Shown here: one piece after another, positions 6,761 to 8,338 of the stretch
Position numbering within the stretch: the first letter of the stretch is position 1
How the letters are laid out: each line of letters begins with the position of its first letter
From: an uncultured Lachnospiraceae bacterium
Lineage (GTDB): Bacteria > Bacillota > Clostridia > Lachnospirales > Lachnospiraceae
Direction: 5' to 3'
NCBI GenBank assembly: GCA_945836355.1
Contig: CAMALD010000045.1
Coordinates: forward strand, 1 to 8,338
DNA length: 8,338 nt
Notes under the pieces: generated by a model
What the model was told of the DNA's origin: nothing
The model's database searches: none
Seen by the model: the letters and a program-made list of their open reading frames with translations, nothing else
Made by a program: the position numbers and the translations under genes

Positions 6761-7459
6761 TTAATCTACTGTAACAACGGTACCGGTAATCTTACCGTTT
6801 CCGTTATTTGTAATGCTGTTCTCCTCGTTCAGTGAGAATACCAGAAGCGGAATCTTGTTCTGCATGCACATAACCGTAGCCGTCAGATCAAGGATTGCAA
6901 GCTTTTTATCCAGCAGCTCCTGATAGGATACCGTGTCATATTTCTTCGCATTCGGATTCACCTTCGGATCACTGTCATAGACACCGTCTATTGCGCGTGC
7001 CATCAGAATGATGTCACACTCCAGCTCGATTGCACGCAGGGCTGTAGCCGTATCGGTTGAAAAATACGGGTGGCCGGTGCCGCCTGCCAGAAACACCACG
7101 GTGCCCTGCTTCATGCTCTCTACCGCAATGTCCTTGGAAAACAGCTCTGTCATGCTGCCAATCATAAATGGTGTAAGTACCTTGGTTTTCATACCGACAT
7201 AGCGGAAAATCTCCGAAACATAAATGCAGTTCATCACCGTAGCCAGCATACCAATCTGATCCGCCTTGGTGCGGTCTATGGTCTCGCTGCTGCGTCCGCG
7301 CCAGAAATTACCGCCGCCGATGACGATTGCCACCTGAACACCGTCATCCACCAGCTTTTTTACCTGATTTGCAACTTCGATGCAGGTAGCCTCATCAAAG
7401 CCGGTCTTTTTATCGCCTGCAAGCGCTTCGCCGCTCAGCTTTAATAATACTCGTTTCAT
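6761..7459 (-). CDS. pyrH: Uridylate kinase (UMP kinase)
   Basis: Phosphorylates UMP to UDP with ATP in pyrimidine nucleotide synthesis; a hexameric amino-acid-kinase-fold enzyme, usually controlled allosterically by GTP and UTP. Motifs in order: KLSGEALAG (7-15) for phosphate binding, IGGGNFWRGR (47-56), DQIGMLATVMN (68-78), the UMP-binding FLAGGTGHPYFSTDTA (123-138), and ARAIDGVYDSDPK (154-166) in the ATP half. At 232 residues it is slightly short but within the family range. The ATG at 7459 has GGGAGG five bases upstream; this site directly follows the bactofilin stop codon, so the two genes are likely translated in a coupled way. In B. subtilis and E. coli pyrH follows rpsB-tsf, which are not next to it here. 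Confidence 0.98.
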   Translation of the reverse strand: MKRVLLKLSGEALAGDKKTGFDEATCIEVANQVKKLVDDGVQVAIVIGGGNFWRGRSSETIDRTKADQIGMLATVMNCIYVSEIFRYVGMKTKVLTPFMIGSMTELFSKDIAVESMKQGTVVFLAGGTGHPYFSTDTATALRAIELECDIILMARAIDGVYDSDPKVNPNAKKYDTVSYQELLDKKLAILDLTATVMCMQNKIPLLVFSLNEENSITNNGNGKITGTVVTVD

Positions 7460-7464
7460 TTTGT

Positions 7465-7470
7465 CCTCCC
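7465..7470 (-). promoter_or_regulatory. pyrH ribosome-binding site abutting the bactofilin stop
   Basis: GGGAGG begins at the first base after the bactofilin TAA and lies five bases before the pyrH ATG. There is no room for a promoter in the 11-base gap, so pyrH is probably co-transcribed with bactofilin. Confidence 0.7.
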
Positions 7471-8163
7471 TTATTTGGCATCGAATACGGTAGAAAGGTC
7501 AACTCCGGATGCGTAGGACAGGGATACGTGTCCGTCAAGCACCGCACCGTTATTCATCTGGATGGATTTTGCCTTGATGTCGCCCTGTATGACAGCTGTA
7601 GAATCAATGACGATAGGTCCGGATACATCTATCTCACCCTTGACGGCACCCGCAATCACGCCGGAAGCTGCTGTAATATCACCGATTACGACTGTCTTCT
7701 GGGCAATCTTGACACAGCCCTCACTATTGATGCTGCCCTCCAGCCTTTCCGTATTGACAAACACCTCGGAGGCCATGGCATTTCCTACCACTTTACCTGT
7801 GATGGAAAGCTTTCCGAGACACTCGATATCACCGTTGATTGTACCCATGACATCCAATGAACAATCGGAAATAATGCTGCCGTTAATCGTGGTGCCGCGT
7901 GTAATTACGGTAGTCCCCTCCTGCTCCTTGCGCTCTGCGTGGTTATCCGAAACAGCAGCCGGAGCATCCGCACGCACTTCAGACTCAGCAGTCTCTTTCT
8001 CCTCGTCAGCAAAGGTTTCTTCCGTTTCATCAGCAAAAAGACTGTCAAGAATATCTGCATCTACCTGATCTTCGTCAAACTCATCATCCGGCTCTTGTGT
8101 CGCAGCCTCTGTAAAAACCTCTTCTACGGTATCCTCTTGCTTGTTATTTTTGTAAAAGCCCAT
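7471..8163 (-). CDS. Bactofilin family protein with acidic N-terminal tail
   Basis: Bactofilins are bacterial cytoskeletal proteins that polymerise without nucleotide into filaments through a right-handed beta-helix; relatives organise cell-wall enzymes and cell shape. Residues about 84-215 show the repeating short beta-strand pattern with turns such as INGSI, INGDIECLGKL, ITGKVVGN, LEGSI, VIGDI, VKGEIDVSG and IQGDIKAKSI, typical of the domain. Residues 10-80 are probably disordered and very acidic (29 of 71 are Asp or Glu), longer than the tails of many bactofilins. The extreme N-terminus MGFYKNNK mixes aromatic and basic residues and may be a short membrane-targeting peptide (inference). 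There is no transmembrane helix. The ATG at 8163 has AGGAGG six bases upstream. It lies 17 bases after a polysaccharide deacetylase and 11 before pyrH. The family is confident; the role in this organism is not known. Confidence 0.92.
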   Translation of the reverse strand: MGFYKNNKQEDTVEEVFTEAATQEPDDEFDEDQVDADILDSLFADETEETFADEEKETAESEVRADAPAAVSDNHAERKEQEGTTVITRGTTINGSIISDCSLDVMGTINGDIECLGKLSITGKVVGNAMASEVFVNTERLEGSINSEGCVKIAQKTVVIGDITAASGVIAGAVKGEIDVSGPIVIDSTAVIQGDIKAKSIQMNNGAVLDGHVSLSYASGVDLSTVFDAK

Positions 8164-8169
8164 AACTTA

Positions 8170-8175
8170 CCTCCT
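8170..8175 (-). promoter_or_regulatory. bactofilin ribosome-binding site
   Basis: A consensus AGGAGG six bases before the ATG at 8163 fixes the bactofilin start. It lies in the 17-base gap after the tandem TAA stops of the upstream gene. Confidence 0.75.
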
Positions 8176-8180
8176 CTTTA

Positions 8181-8338
8181 TTATTCTTCTGCCGGCAGTA
8201 CATGCCGTACCATAGTGGTGTCTCCCGTAATCGGCAGTATCTGTGCTCCCTTTGCTAAAAGCTCCGGAATCAATATTTTCATCGACTCCAGTGTTTTTGT
8301 CTTTGCTTTGGAATCGTGGCAAAGGACAACCGATATTT
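8181..8338 (-). CDS. Polysaccharide deacetylase family protein (C-terminal end only)
   Basis: Only the last 51 complete codons are in the window, ending in tandem TAA stops (8181-8183 and 8178-8180). The peptide starts ISVVLCHDSKAKTKTLESMK and continues through LIPELLAKGAQILPIT. The pattern V-V-L-x-H-D followed by K-x-x-T-x-E and a helix ending K-G-A-x-x-L-P-I is what the last motif of NodB-type polysaccharide deacetylases looks like, with the His of HD near the catalytic site. Such enzymes remove N-acetyl groups from peptidoglycan or other glycans, usually outside the membrane. Substrate, signal peptide and metal ligands lie beyond the edge. The assignment rests on a short fragment, so confidence is moderate. 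It is probably co-transcribed with the bactofilin 17 bases downstream. Confidence 0.65.
   Translation of the reverse strand, partial: ISVVLCHDSKAKTKTLESMKILIPELLAKGAQILPITGDTTMVRHVLPAEE

Noticed and set aside
7562..8068. 168-codon plus-strand frame rich in Ser, Thr and Pro
   Set aside because: Antisense to bactofilin. Its apparent low-complexity product follows from reading the repeated Val/Ile/Gly/Asp and acidic codons backwards.
1..8338. Defence system, prophage, transposon or CRISPR content
   Set aside because: Every gene except the two envelope genes at the upstream end belongs to a conserved housekeeping operon. No integrase, transposase, direct-repeat array or sharply different composition was seen.

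Overview
The whole 8.3 kb window reads as one minus-strand transcription unit. Ten genes run from high to low coordinates: end of a polysaccharide deacetylase, bactofilin, pyrH, frr, uppS, cdsA, dxr, rseP, ispG and the start of polC. No convincing plus-strand gene, tRNA, rRNA, CRISPR array, insertion sequence or intrinsic terminator was found, and no gap between genes exceeds about 105 bases.

The core order pyrH-frr-uppS-cdsA-dxr-rseP-(ispG)-polC is a conserved Firmicutes (Bacillota) arrangement. A PolC-type replicase confirms a low-GC Gram-positive lineage, although base composition here looks close to half G+C. ispG sitting between rseP and polC, together with the style of the PolC N-terminal domain, suggests Clostridia, most likely Lachnospiraceae. 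That placement is inference from remembered family sequences, not from a search.

Layout: 8181-8338 is the C-terminal end of a NodB-type deacetylase; 7471-8163 is a bactofilin with a long acidic N-terminal tail; 6168-7459 holds UMP kinase and ribosome recycling factor; 6065-6167 is the longest gap and contains a 64-bp element with a perfect 12-bp outer stem and two inner hairpins; 4541-6064 holds undecaprenyl diphosphate synthase and CDP-diglyceride synthase; 3318-4487 is Dxr; 1965-3263 is the site-2 protease RseP; 885-1946 is IspG; 1-898 is the first 299 residues of PolC.

The genes combine nucleotide supply (PyrH), translation recycling (Frr), isoprenoid precursor synthesis (Dxr, IspG), use of those precursors for the cell-wall lipid carrier (UppS), phospholipid synthesis (CdsA), intramembrane proteolysis (RseP), DNA replication (PolC) and, at the upstream end, cell-wall modification and cytoskeleton (deacetylase, bactofilin). 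Most junctions are tight (14-bp overlap to 53-bp gap), and several ribosome-binding sites lie inside or directly against the previous gene, so translational coupling is likely. This is mainly a housekeeping locus. The points that stand out are the structured element between frr and uppS, the bactofilin/deacetylase pair upstream of pyrH, and the low-complexity linker in PolC.
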